From Pseudosporangium ferrugineum (lineage in GTDB: Bacteria > Actinomycetota > Actinomycetes > Mycobacteriales > Micromonosporaceae): a stretch of 64,000 nucleotides of DNA. The stretch's first letter is position 1, and each line of letters opens with the position of its first letter. Shown here in pieces: positions 42,051 to 51,396 of this stretch. The notes beneath the pieces are model-generated. The model was not told the origin of the DNA. It saw only the letters and a program-made list of their open reading frames with translations, and did not search any database. Position numbers and translations under genes: made by a program. The stretch is taken from assembly GCF_003002065.1 (NCBI RefSeq), contig NZ_PVZG01000007.1, positions 186,001-250,000 on the forward strand, read 5' to 3'.

Positions 42051-43109
42051 CTACGAGACCAGCCCGACCGGGCCGTGCACCCGGGCGACCCAGGCGTCGG
42101 GGTCGTTCAGCTCCTCGAGCCGCGGCAGGGTCAGCGGTGAACTGAAGATCTTGTTGAAGCCGGCCATGCCGACCCGCTCCACGACCGCGTGCACGAACTT
42201 GCGGCCCTCGGCGTACTGGCGCATCTTGACCTCGATGCCGAGCAGGCGCCGGATGGCCTTCTCGAGCGGGTTGCCGCCCTCGCGGCGCTGGTTGAACTTG
42301 GCCCGGATGGCCTCGACCGACGGGATGACCTCGGGGCCGACCCCGTCCATCACGAACTCGGCGTGCCCCTCCAGCAGCGTCATCAGCGCGGTCAGCCGGT
42401 CGAGCACCGCCTTCTGCGCCGGGGTCTGCACGATGTCGAGGACCGAGGAGCGGCTGTCCGGGTCGCGCAGCGCGTCGGACAGCGTGGCCACCCCGCGGCG
42501 CAGGCGCTCGAGGATGTGCTCGCCGCTCTGCGAGGCGTCGACGAACGCCTGGACCTCGCCGAGGAAGTAGCCGCGCATCCACGGCACGGCCTGGAACTGG
42601 GTGAGGTGGGTGACCTCGTGCAGGCAGACCCAGAGCCGGAAGTCACGCGGGTCGGCGCCGAGCTTGCGCTCCACCTCGACGATGTTGGGGGCGTTGAGCA
42701 GCAACTGGCCCGGCTCCGCGGAGAAGACCTCGTACTGCCCGAGGACGCGGCCGGAGAGGTAGGCCAGCACCGTGCCGGCCTGCACGCCGGTGACCCGGGA
42801 GCCGATCGCGTCGCTGAACGCCCCCGGCTGGCGGTCCCCGGAGAGGCGGGTGACCAGCGGAATGATGACTTCCTTGAGGCCGGCGATGTTCACCGCCGCC
42901 CAGTCCTTGCGGTCGACGACCCGCACCGGCGGCCCCTCGACCTGCGGGGTCAGCCCCGTGTACGCCGCGACGTGGCTGCGCGCCTCGTCGGTGAGCTCGC
43001 GCAGTTGGGTGACCACCTGCATGGCTTCCTCGTAGGACACCGCGGGGCCGGATTTCGACAGCGCGCCCGCGGTGGCGGCGGCCAGATCCCAGTCAACGAA
43101 CTGCGCCAT
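42051..43109 (-). CDS. Zinc-dependent metalloprotease, DUF2342 type
   Basis: The 352-residue product belongs to the putative zinc-dependent peptidase family common in actinobacteria. The zinc motif LHEVTHLTQF lies near residue 164, with the conserved VQAFVDASQSGEH and LEGHAEFVMDGVG downstream; the Glu of EGHAEFVMD may be the third ligand. There is no signal peptide, so it is cytoplasmic. ATG at 43109 was chosen over a more distant ATG that adds a nonconserved leader. It lies between dacB and tilS on one strand. The substrate is unknown. Confidence 0.88.
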   Translation of the reverse strand: MAQFVDWDLAAATAGALSKSGPAVSYEEAMQVVTQLRELTDEARSHVAAYTGLTPQVEGPPVRVVDRKDWAAVNIAGLKEVIIPLVTRLSGDRQPGAFSDAIGSRVTGVQAGTVLAYLSGRVLGQYEVFSAEPGQLLLNAPNIVEVERKLGADPRDFRLWVCLHEVTHLTQFQAVPWMRGYFLGEVQAFVDASQSGEHILERLRRGVATLSDALRDPDSRSSVLDIVQTPAQKAVLDRLTALMTLLEGHAEFVMDGVGPEVIPSVEAIRAKFNQRREGGNPLEKAIRRLLGIEVKMRQYAEGRKFVHAVVERVGMAGFNKIFSSPLTLPRLEELNDPDAWVARVHGPVGLVS

Positions 43110-43158
43110 GCAGACCACCGTACCCGCGGTGGACCAGCCGCCCACCCTGAGAAATCCC

Positions 43159-44859
43159 CTACTGGCAGCCGCAGGTCACGAGCTTGGCCGCGATCTTGTC
43201 CAGGGCCTGCCGCGCGGCACCGGACGCCCCGGTGGCGTCCGCCATGATCGCGAAGAGCAGCAGCCGGCCGTCCCGGGTGATCACCTGACCGGCGATCGCA
43301 TTGACGCCGGTGAGCGAGCCGGTCTTGGCCCGGACCAGCCCCTGGCCGACCCGGTTGGTCTCGGGCGTGGCGAACCGGGTCCGCAGGGTGCCGGACCACC
43401 CGGCGACCGGCAGGCCGTTGAAGAGGCTGCTCAGCCCGGGTTGTTCCCCGCTCGCGGCCAGGGTCAGCAGGCCGGTGAGCAGCTTGGGGCTGATCCCGTT
43501 GCGCCGGGAGAGCCCGCTGGCGTCGGCGAGGGTGGCCTCGTCGGACGGCAGGCCCAGCTCGCCCAGCTGGGCCAGCACGGCCTTGGTCGCGCCCGCGAAG
43601 GAGGCCTCCGCGCCGGCGGCGACGGCGACCTGGCGGGCCATGCTCTCGGCGAGCACGTTGTCGCTCTGCTCGAGCATCCAGTCGACGATGTGCACGACCG
43701 GCGGCGACTTCACCTCGCCCAGCGGCGAGCCGGGGGAGAGCGGACCGGGCGGGGCCGCCGAGGACGGAGAGGCCGGAGAACCAGGAGAGGCCACCGGCGC
43801 CCTGCCCTCGGAGACGGCGCCCGCGGGCAGGCCGAGCTGCTTGGCGAAGGCCCGGCCGGCGGCCAGCGCGGGGTCGGTGAACCGGGGATCGCCGCCGACG
43901 TCGTGGTGCACCGGCTCGATCCGCCCGGCGTTGGTCATCAGCGCCTGGATCCGGGCCACCTGGCCGGCCCCGATCACGTCGCCGTCCCAGCCGGGCGCGA
44001 CCTCGGGACCGGCGTACAGCGAGGTGTCGATCACGACCCGGGTCGGCTGCTGGCCGCCCAGGGCCTTCTTGACCTGCGCGGCGAGCCGGTCGAGCCGGGC
44101 CGCGCCGGGGAACTGTCCGTCGGCGCCGACGGACAGGGTGGGGTCGCCACCGCCGATCAGCACGACCTCGCCGGGCCGGGCGCCGGCCACCGCCCGGGTG
44201 CCGATCCGGTGGGCGGGCCCGCGCGCGGCGAGGACGGTCGCCGCGGTGAGCAGCTTGGTGGTCGACGCGGGGGTCGTCATGGTGTCGGCGTTGCGCTCGT
44301 ACAGCGACGCGCCGGTCGCCCCGTCCACCACCGACACGTTGACCCGCGAGCCGAGGGCGGGGGCGAGGAGCAGCGGGGAGATGGCGGCCTTGATCCCCTC
44401 GGCGGTCGGCGCGACGCCTTCCGTGCCGGCCGCGACCAGCACCGGCGTGGGCGTCGGCTCGGGGGTGGGCGCGGGCGTGGGGGCCGTCGTCGGGTCGGCC
44501 GACAACCAGCCGTCGACCGGTCCCGGCCGCACGACCAGCACCGCCCCGGCCGCGACGACAATAAGGATCAAACCCGCCAAAATCCCCATTATCGTACGCC
44601 GAGACCTACCGGTTGCCGGCTCCGCCGCTGGCGCACCCCCGCTCGCCGGCGGCACCGGCCCGGGGACGGGAGCGCCGGGCTGAACCGGTGGTCCGCCGGC
44701 CGCCGGAACGGAACTCAACGGAACCGCCGCTCGCCCGTACGTGTGACCCGGCGCCCGGTGGGAATCCGGCACATCGGGGCGCTTTACCGGAGAACCGTCG
44801 TTCACCTGGGCAGACACGCCGTCGAACCCGGGGGTGTTCTGTGAATCTTGCCTCCCCAC
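43159..44859 (-). CDS. dacB: D-alanyl-D-alanine carboxypeptidase/endopeptidase (S13, DacB/PBP4 type)
   Basis: Trims or cleaves peptidoglycan peptides outside the membrane. The 566-residue product has a Pro/Ala-rich cytoplasmic N-terminus (1-85), one membrane segment (about 90-112), a Thr/Pro linker, then the S13 catalytic region with SxxK motif STTK near 198, SxN motif SDN near 397 and KTG near 510. An Ala/Ser/Pro-rich insert (about 350-375) lies in the middle. GTG at 44859 has a strong GGAGGGG. It is divergent from ppa. Confidence 0.94.
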   Translation of the reverse strand: MGRQDSQNTPGFDGVSAQVNDGSPVKRPDVPDSHRAPGHTYGRAAVPLSSVPAAGGPPVQPGAPVPGPVPPASGGAPAAEPATGRSRRTIMGILAGLILIVVAAGAVLVVRPGPVDGWLSADPTTAPTPAPTPEPTPTPVLVAAGTEGVAPTAEGIKAAISPLLLAPALGSRVNVSVVDGATGASLYERNADTMTTPASTTKLLTAATVLAARGPAHRIGTRAVAGARPGEVVLIGGGDPTLSVGADGQFPGAARLDRLAAQVKKALGGQQPTRVVIDTSLYAGPEVAPGWDGDVIGAGQVARIQALMTNAGRIEPVHHDVGGDPRFTDPALAAGRAFAKQLGLPAGAVSEGRAPVASPGSPASPSSAAPPGPLSPGSPLGEVKSPPVVHIVDWMLEQSDNVLAESMARQVAVAAGAEASFAGATKAVLAQLGELGLPSDEATLADASGLSRRNGISPKLLTGLLTLAASGEQPGLSSLFNGLPVAGWSGTLRTRFATPETNRVGQGLVRAKTGSLTGVNAIAGQVITRDGRLLLFAIMADATGASGAARQALDKIAAKLVTCGCQ

Positions 44860-45009
44860 GCGCCCCTCCTCCGTACATCGCGTCAGACTTAGGGGAGACT
44901 ACAAACATCCGGCACACCGGTGCGCACGGATCCCGCGGGGCTGAAGGCCGCCCTGCTCCGTCGCCGGGCGCCCGCCGGGTCCGACGCGGGGCGAACAAGG
45001 GAGCGAACG

Positions 45010-45513
45010 ATGGATTTCGACGTGTTGGTTGAGATCCCCAAGGGCCAGCGGAACAAGTACGAGGTCGACCACAAGACCGGCCGGATCCGTCTCGACCGGA
45101 CGCTCTTCACCGCGACGCAGTATCCCGCCGACTACGGGTACATCGAGGGCACCCTCGGCCAGGACGGCGACCCGCTCGACGCCCTGGTGCTGATCCAGGA
45201 GCCGACGTTCCCCGGCTGCCTCGTGCGTGCCCGGGCCATCGGGATGTATCGGATGACCGACGAGAAGGGCCGCGACGACAAGGTTCTCTGCGTGCCCTAC
45301 GAGGACCCGCGCCAGGAGCACCTGCGCGACATCCACCACCTGGGTGAGTTCGACCGGATGGAGATCCAGCACTTCTTCACGGTCTACAAGGACCTCGAGC
45401 CGGGTAAGTCGGTCGAGGGCGCGACCTGGACCGGCCGGGTCGAGGCCGAGGAGGAGATCCGCGCGTCGTTCAAGCGGGCCGAGGCCGCCGAGCACCACGA
45501 CCAGGAGCACTGA
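45010..45513 (+). CDS. ppa: Inorganic pyrophosphatase
   Basis: Family I soluble pyrophosphatase that drives biosynthetic reactions by hydrolysing PPi. The 167-residue product has the metal-binding motif DGDPLD at residues 52-57, [13 protein letters not shown] near 8-20, [11 protein letters not shown] and [13 protein letters not shown]. The ATG has AAGGGAG 7 nt upstream. It is divergent from dacB, and a strong bidirectional hairpin separates it from eccD. Confidence 0.98.
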   Translation: MDFDVLVEIPKGQRNKYEVDHKTGRIRLDRTLFTATQYPADYGYIEGTLGQDGDPLDALVLIQEPTFPGCLVRARAIGMYRMTDEKGRDDKVLCVPYEDPRQEHLRDIHHLGEFDRMEIQHFFTVYKDLEPGKSVEGATWTGRVEAEEEIRASFKRAEAAEHHDQEH

Positions 45514-45527
45514 ACCCCCGACGTCGA

Positions 45528-45555
45528 CGAAGGCCGGGCGCCCGCCCGGCCTTCG
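45528..45555. terminator. Bidirectional terminator between ppa and eccD
   Basis: CGAAGGCCGGGCG (45528-45540) and its exact complement (45543-45555) form a 13-bp stem with a 2-nt centre, between two convergent genes and 15 bp after the ppa stop. There is no U-tract on either side. Confidence 0.8.
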
Positions 45556-45560
45556 TGCTG

Positions 45561-46997
45561 TCAGATGCTGATCGTGCTGACCATGCCGTAGAGGCCGACC
45601 ACCGAGCACGCCACCGGGATCACGGCGATCACCGCGAGGCTGTCGAGCAGGTCCGCGGCCCGGCCCAGGTACGGCGACGGCGCCCGGCGCGACCACGTCG
45701 CCCCCGCGGCCACGGTGGCCATCGCCAGCAGCAGGCCCGCCACGCTCAGGCCCAGCAGCATGGCCTCGCCCGCGCCCCACAGCAGGTCCACGCCGAGCGC
45801 GAAGACGCCGAACAGCCCGGCCGAGATCAGCGGCACCCGCTGGCGCAGCGTCACGAAGAGCCGGGAGCGCAGCAGCAGCGCCGCGACCGACAGGCCGGTG
45901 AGGATCCGGGCCGCCGTGCCGCCCGCCGCACCGAGCACCACGAAGGCAGCCGCCGCCAGCGTCGCGTGACCGAGGAGCATGCCGGTGAGCAGTTCCTCCG
46001 TACGGCTCACGGCGGCGAACACGCGCTTGCGGTCGGGCAGCTCGCGGGCGGCGTCGGCGCCACCGGCCCGGGCGCCGGTGAAGCCCTGCTCGGCCTCGGC
46101 GCCGGTCGGGAGGGTCACCGGGGGCGTGGGCATCTTGCCGAACCGGATCGCCAGCAGCGGGATCACGCCGATGCCGCACACGAGCATCGACATCAGGACC
46201 GCCGCCGCGCCGGCCGCCGAGGTGAGGAAGCCGACCAGGGCGGTGACGGCGCCGAGCAGGCCGGCCGTGACCCCCGCGGCGAACACCCGCAGCGACGATG
46301 CCACGCCGACCCCGCCGAGCGCCGCGACCAGCAGCAACGCCACCGAGCCGGCGAGCAGCTCCGGGCCGCCGAGCCACGGGAGCAGCGGGAAGACCCCGGC
46401 GCGGTCGGCCGTGCCCTGGCTGACCAGGACGGCACCGCCGGCGAACGCGTACGGCAGCGCCAGCCCGCCGAGGGCGGCACCCGCGCGCGCGTCGCCGTAC
46501 GCCCGGGAAGCGGCGATCCCGCAGAGCGAGAGCAGCAGTCCCACCCCGAGGCCCACGAAGGCCGCGCCGCCCCACCCCGGCCCGGCCCTGAGCACGGCGA
46601 GCAGGCCGAGCGAGAGCAGCACCGCGGCGGCCGTGAGGGTGGCCGTCCGCGTCGAGGCCGCGGACCAGATCGTCCCGCGGCGCCGGGCGCCCTCCGCGAT
46701 CGCCTCGACGACGTCGTCGTACTCGAGCTCGGGCCAGTCGTCGCGCGCCGGGACGAGGTGCAGCACCTCACCGTCGCGGATGCCCTGCGGGAAGAGGCCC
46801 TGCGCGGTGGCGAGCGCCACCCCGTCCGTACGCCGCAGCACCCAGCCGCCGTGCTTCTCGCCGTCGTCGGCCAGCCCCTCGCCCGCGTGGCGCAGCACCT
46901 CGGGCAGGAGCTCGGCGAGCGGAACGTGCTCGGGCAGCGCCACATCGACGCGGCGCGACGGCGCGCTGATCGTGACCCTGGCCAACCCCACGCTCAT
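45561..46997 (-). CDS. eccD: Type VII secretion membrane subunit EccD
   Basis: Integral subunit of the ESX channel. The 478-residue product has an N-terminal ubiquitin-like cytoplasmic domain (about 5-85, VDVALPEHVPLAELLPEVL, DGEVLHLVP) and about eleven membrane segments from 115 to 475, the usual EccD layout. A polar loop (about 295-345) breaks the membrane part. It is divergent from eccC with a 214-bp shared promoter region; TATCCT at 47095-47100 may be the eccC -10. eccB and eccE are not in the window. Confidence 0.93.
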   Translation of the reverse strand: MSVGLARVTISAPSRRVDVALPEHVPLAELLPEVLRHAGEGLADDGEKHGGWVLRRTDGVALATAQGLFPQGIRDGEVLHLVPARDDWPELEYDDVVEAIAEGARRRGTIWSAASTRTATLTAAAVLLSLGLLAVLRAGPGWGGAAFVGLGVGLLLSLCGIAASRAYGDARAGAALGGLALPYAFAGGAVLVSQGTADRAGVFPLLPWLGGPELLAGSVALLLVAALGGVGVASSLRVFAAGVTAGLLGAVTALVGFLTSAAGAAAVLMSMLVCGIGVIPLLAIRFGKMPTPPVTLPTGAEAEQGFTGARAGGADAARELPDRKRVFAAVSRTEELLTGMLLGHATLAAAAFVVLGAAGGTAARILTGLSVAALLLRSRLFVTLRQRVPLISAGLFGVFALGVDLLWGAGEAMLLGLSVAGLLLAMATVAAGATWSRRAPSPYLGRAADLLDSLAVIAVIPVACSVVGLYGMVSTISI

Positions 46998-47211
46998 GCC
47001 ATATTTCCCATCGACGGTGGTAAGCCTTCGGCCGACCTTAGGGTGGAGGGCGGGGCGGTCGGACGGGAGGCTGCGGAACGGGAGGGACTTTACCTATCCT
47101 GAGCCCTGCGCGGTGACCGGTGACGGCCGCCGCGGACGGGGCAGCCGCATCGGTCTCAGTGGACTTTCTGGTCAGGGGCCGGGCAACGCGGAGGAAAGGG
47201 ACACATTCGGT

Positions 47212-50200
47212 ATGAGCACGGTGGTGATCAAGCGGGCTGCGCGGCGCCCGGCACCCGAGATCCCGACCGGCGAGCTCGCCGTCGATCCGCCGCCCGAGAT
47301 CCCGCAGGCGGTCGGGGGCCGCTGGCAGCAGGCGTTCATGGTGCTGCCCATGCTCGGCGGATCGGTCGCCATGGCCATGATGATGGGCCGCGGCAGCGGC
47401 GGCCCGATGTCCTATGTGATCGGTGGCCTGTTCGGCGTCTCGTCGCTCGCCATGCTCGCCACCTCCTTCGGCGGCAGCGGCTCGCCGAAGAAGGCCGAGA
47501 TGATGGCCGCCCGCCGCGAATACCTGCGCCACCTCGCCGGCCTGCGCCGCCGGGTCCGGGACACCGCCACCCGCCAGCGGGTCGGCCTCTACTACCGGCA
47601 CCCCGACCCGGCCCAGCTGTGGTCGACCGCCGGCAGCCACCGGGTCTGGGAGCGCCGCTCCGCCGACCCGGACTTCGGCGTGGTCCGGCTCGCGGTCGGC
47701 CCGCAGACGCTGGCCACGCCGCTGATCCCGCCGGTCACCCGGCCCCTGGAGGACCTCGAGCCGATGACCGCGGGCGCGCTCCGGCGGTTCCTGGACGCGT
47801 ACTCGGTGGTCCCCGACCTGCCCGTCGCGGTGTCGCTGCGCGGCTTCGCCCGGGTCTTCCTGCGCGGCACCGGCCTGAACGCCGAGGCCGACGCCCGCGC
47901 GCTGACCCGCGCCGTGCTCACCCAGCTCGCCGTGTTCCACGCGCCGGACGACCTGATCATCGCCGTCTGCGCGGGCCCGGAACGCCGCGCGATGTGGGAA
48001 TGGGTCAAGTGGCTGCCGCACAACCTGCACCCGTCCCGCACCGACCGCCTCGGCCAGGTGCGCCTCGTCGCCAGCGCCGGCCCCGACCTGGAGAAGCTAC
48101 TCGAGGACGTGATCGGCAACCGGCCCCGGTTCAACCCGGCGGGCGTCAGCACCAGCGGCCCGCACGTCGTCATCGTGCTCGACGGCGCCGACCTCAAGGG
48201 CGCCACCCAGCTCGACGACGGCATCGACGGGGTCACGGTGCTCGACCTCGACGAGGTGCCGCCGCGCCTGCTCGACCGGTCGCTGCTGGTGCTGGAGGTC
48301 CGGGGCAACGCCGGGCGGCGGGAGCTGCACACGTACGCGATGGATCACGCCGCCGAGGTGGGCACCCCCGACAAGCTCAGCGAGGAGGAGGCCGAGGCGG
48401 TCGCGCGGCGCCTCGCGCCGCTGCGGCTGGCCGCGATGTCGAAGTCCGCGGACACGCCGCTGGCCAACGAGATGGGCCTCGCCGAGCTGCTCAACCTCGG
48501 CGACCCCGAGTCGTTCAGCGTCGCCCAGGCCTGGCTGCCCCGGCCCAACCGGGACAAGCTCCGGGTGCCGATCGGGCTCGGTGCCGACGGCTCGGCCATC
48601 GAGCTGGACCTCAAGGAGTCGGCGCAGGACGGCATGGGCCCGCACGGCCTGCTGATCGGCGCCACCGGCTCCGGCAAGTCGGAGCTGCTGCGCACGCTGG
48701 TGCTCGCGCTCGCCGCCACCCACTCCTCGGAGACGCTCAACTTCGTCCTCGTCGACTTCAAGGGCGGCGCGACGTTCTCCTCGCTCGATCGGCTGCCGCA
48801 CACCGCCGCGGTCATCACCAACCTCGCCGACGAGCTTCCCCTGGTCGACCGCATGGTGGACGCCATCGACGGCGAGCTGATCCGCCGCCAGGAGCTGCTG
48901 CGCAAGGCCGGCAACTACGCCAGCCTGCGGGACTACGAGAAGGCCCGGGCCGGCGGTGCCGCCCTGCCGCCGCTGCCGTCGCTGCTGGTGATCTGCGACG
49001 AGTTCTCCGAGCTGCTGTCGGCGAAACCGGACTTCATCGACCTGTTCGTGCAGATCGGACGGTTGGGGCGGTCGCTCGGCGTCCACCTGCTCCTGGCCAG
49101 CCAGCGGCTGGAGGAGGGGCGGCTGCGCGGGCTCGACACCCACCTGTCGTACCGGATCGGTCTGCGGACGTTCTCCGCGCTCGAGTCACGGGCCGTGCTG
49201 GGCGTGCCGGACGCGTACGAGCTGCCCCGCTCACCCGGCCACGGCTACCTCAAGTTCGGCACCGAGCCGCTGGTCCGGTTCAAGGCCGCGTACGTGTCCG
49301 GGGTCTTCCGCAAGGCCGGCAGCCGCGGTCCCGGCACGACCCGCGACGGCGTCGCACCGCAGGTGCTGGCCTACTCCACCCACTACGTCGCGGCGCCGAA
49401 GCCGGTGAAGGCGGCCGAGCCGAAGCCGGAGGAGGTGCCGGCCGGCGAGAGCCTGCTCGACGTGATGGTGGACCGGCTCAACGGCCAGGGGCCGCCCGCC
49501 CACCAGGTCTGGCTGCCGCCGCTGCACACGTCCGCGACCCTCGACGAGCTGCTCGGCCCGGTCACCAGCGACCCGGCGCGCGGCCTGGCGTTCGCCAACC
49601 CCGAGCTGCACGGCTCGCTCCAGGTGCCGATCGCCCTCATCGACAAGCCGCGCGAGCAGCTGCGCGACGTGATGTGGCTCCAGCTCGGCGGCGGCGCCGG
49701 GCACGTGGCCGTGGTCGGCGGCGCCCAGTCCGGCAAGTCCACCGTGCTGCGCTCGCTGATCTGCGGGCTGGCGCTCACCCACACCCCCGCCGAGGTGCAG
49801 ATCTACTGCCTCGACTTCGGCGGCGGCGGGCTCGGCACGCTCCGCGACCTGCCGCACGTCGGCGGCGTCTACGGGCGGCTCGACTCGGTCGGCGTACGGC
49901 GCACGGTCGGCGAGGTGTCCACCCTGCTCACCGAGCGGGAGCGGCGCTTCGGCGAGCTGGGGGTCGACTCCATGGCGTCGTACCGGCGCCGCCGGGCCGC
50001 CAACGCCGGGATCGGCACGGGCGCGGAGGCGGACCCGTTCGGCGACGTGTTCCTCGTGGTCGACGGCTGGACCACGCTGCGCAACGACTACGACGAGCTC
50101 GAGGGCGTGATCACGGACATCGCGACCCGGGGCCTCTCGTACGGCATCCACGTGGTGACCAGCGCGCCCCGCTGGATGGACTACCGGCCGGCGATCCGCG

Positions 50201-51186
50201 ACCTCTTCGGCTCCAAGGTGGAGCTTCGCCTCGGCGACCCCACCGACTCCTCGGTCAACCGGCGGCAGGCGATCAACGTGCCGGAGAAGCCCGGCCGTGG
50301 CCTCGTCGAGCACCCGACCGACAAGAACAAGGCCCTGCACTTCCTCACCGTACGGCCGGAGCTGACCAACGCCGCGTCGGCCGAGCTGGTGAAGATGATC
50401 GCCGCCGCGTGGCCCGGGCCCGTCGCGCCGCGCGTGCGCCTGCTGCCGCCCTCCCTGCCGTACGCGGACATCGACCTCGACCGCTCGACCGGCCTGCGCC
50501 TGCCCATCGGCATCGCGGAGTCCGACCTGCAGCCGGTCGAGATCGACTTCGCGAGCGACCCGCACTTCCTGCTCTTCGGCGACGCGGAATGCGGCAAGTC
50601 GTCGTTCCTGCGCGCCCTGGCGACCACCATCACCCGGCGGTTCGAGCCGACCGAGGCCCGGATCATCCTGGTCGACTACCGGCGCAGCCTGATGGATCTG
50701 CCGGAGAGCGACCACCGCATCGGGTACGGCATCCAGGCGCAGAAGACGCTCGAGCTGATGGAGTCGGTGGCCGGCTACATGGAACGCCGCCTGCCCGGCC
50801 CCGACGTGACGGCGCAACAGCTGCGCGAACGGTCCTGGTGGAACGGGCCGGAGCTGTTCGTCCTGGTCGACGACTACGACCTGATCGCCTCCGGGCCGAC
50901 GAACCCGCTCCAGCCGATCATGGAGTACCTCCCCCAGGCCCGCGACGTGGGCCTGCACCTGATCGTCACCCGCCGGGCCGGTGGCGCCAGCCGGGCCATG
51001 TACGACCCGGTGATCCAGCGGCTGCGCGAGCTGTCCTCACCGGGGCTCGTGATGACCGGCCCGCCGGACGAGGGAGCGCTCATCGGACCGGTCCGCCCCA
51101 CGCTCATGCCAGCGGGCCGCGGGCGCCTGGTGACGCGCCGTGAGGGCGTCCGCCTGATCCAACTGTCACATCTCCCCCCATTCTGA
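47212..51186 (+). CDS. eccC: Type VII secretion ATPase EccC (three FtsK/SpoIIIE domains)
   Basis: Motor of the ESX system, 1324 residues in one chain (EccCa and EccCb fused). Two membrane segments lie near 40-60 and 68-85. Three ATPase domains follow with P-loops GATGSGKSEL near 482, GGAQSGKST near 836 and GDAECGKSSF near 1122. Domain 1 has LLVICDEFSELL and LVDFKGGATF and looks active. ATG at 47212 was chosen by family alignment; upstream in-frame sequence is shadow. The mycosin gene follows 210 bp later in the same direction. No WXG100 gene is adjacent. Confidence 0.95.
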   Translation: MSTVVIKRAARRPAPEIPTGELAVDPPPEIPQAVGGRWQQAFMVLPMLGGSVAMAMMMGRGSGGPMSYVIGGLFGVSSLAMLATSFGGSGSPKKAEMMAARREYLRHLAGLRRRVRDTATRQRVGLYYRHPDPAQLWSTAGSHRVWERRSADPDFGVVRLAVGPQTLATPLIPPVTRPLEDLEPMTAGALRRFLDAYSVVPDLPVAVSLRGFARVFLRGTGLNAEADARALTRAVLTQLAVFHAPDDLIIAVCAGPERRAMWEWVKWLPHNLHPSRTDRLGQVRLVASAGPDLEKLLEDVIGNRPRFNPAGVSTSGPHVVIVLDGADLKGATQLDDGIDGVTVLDLDEVPPRLLDRSLLVLEVRGNAGRRELHTYAMDHAAEVGTPDKLSEEEAEAVARRLAPLRLAAMSKSADTPLANEMGLAELLNLGDPESFSVAQAWLPRPNRDKLRVPIGLGADGSAIELDLKESAQDGMGPHGLLIGATGSGKSELLRTLVLALAATHSSETLNFVLVDFKGGATFSSLDRLPHTAAVITNLADELPLVDRMVDAIDGELIRRQELLRKAGNYASLRDYEKARAGGAALPPLPSLLVICDEFSELLSAKPDFIDLFVQIGRLGRSLGVHLLLASQRLEEGRLRGLDTHLSYRIGLRTFSALESRAVLGVPDAYELPRSPGHGYLKFGTEPLVRFKAAYVSGVFRKAGSRGPGTTRDGVAPQVLAYSTHYVAAPKPVKAAEPKPEEVPAGESLLDVMVDRLNGQGPPAHQVWLPPLHTSATLDELLGPVTSDPARGLAFANPELHGSLQVPIALIDKPREQLRDVMWLQLGGGAGHVAVVGGAQSGKSTVLRSLICGLALTHTPAEVQIYCLDFGGGGLGTLRDLPHVGGVYGRLDSVGVRRTVGEVSTLLTERERRFGELGVDSMASYRRRRAANAGIGTGAEADPFGDVFLVVDGWTTLRNDYDELEGVITDIATRGLSYGIHVVTSAPRWMDYRPAIRDLFGSKVELRLGDPTDSSVNRRQAINVPEKPGRGLVEHPTDKNKALHFLTVRPELTNAASAELVKMIAAAWPGPVAPRVRLLPPSLPYADIDLDRSTGLRLPIGIAESDLQPVEIDFASDPHFLLFGDAECGKSSFLRALATTITRRFEPTEARIILVDYRRSLMDLPESDHRIGYGIQAQKTLELMESVAGYMERRLPGPDVTAQQLRERSWWNGPELFVLVDDYDLIASGPTNPLQPIMEYLPQARDVGLHLIVTRRAGGASRAMYDPVIQRLRELSSPGLVMTGPPDEGALIGPVRPTLMPAGRGRLVTRREGVRLIQLSHLPPF

Positions 51187-51396
51187 GCCGCCACCTGCCC
51201 GGACGCACCAGGGGTGCGATCCACATCGACAGACTCCCGCAACTACGCACGGATTCGGAGTAATCTCCCACCATCGACCGTCCATCATCAGAATGGCCCG
51301 CCGTCCAGTGAGCGCTGTGAGCGAAGCACCGCACGCGTCCCGCCGACCCCGGCGCGACGTCCCCGCGCCGTATCCGGTCCGCGGCGGTGCCCTTTG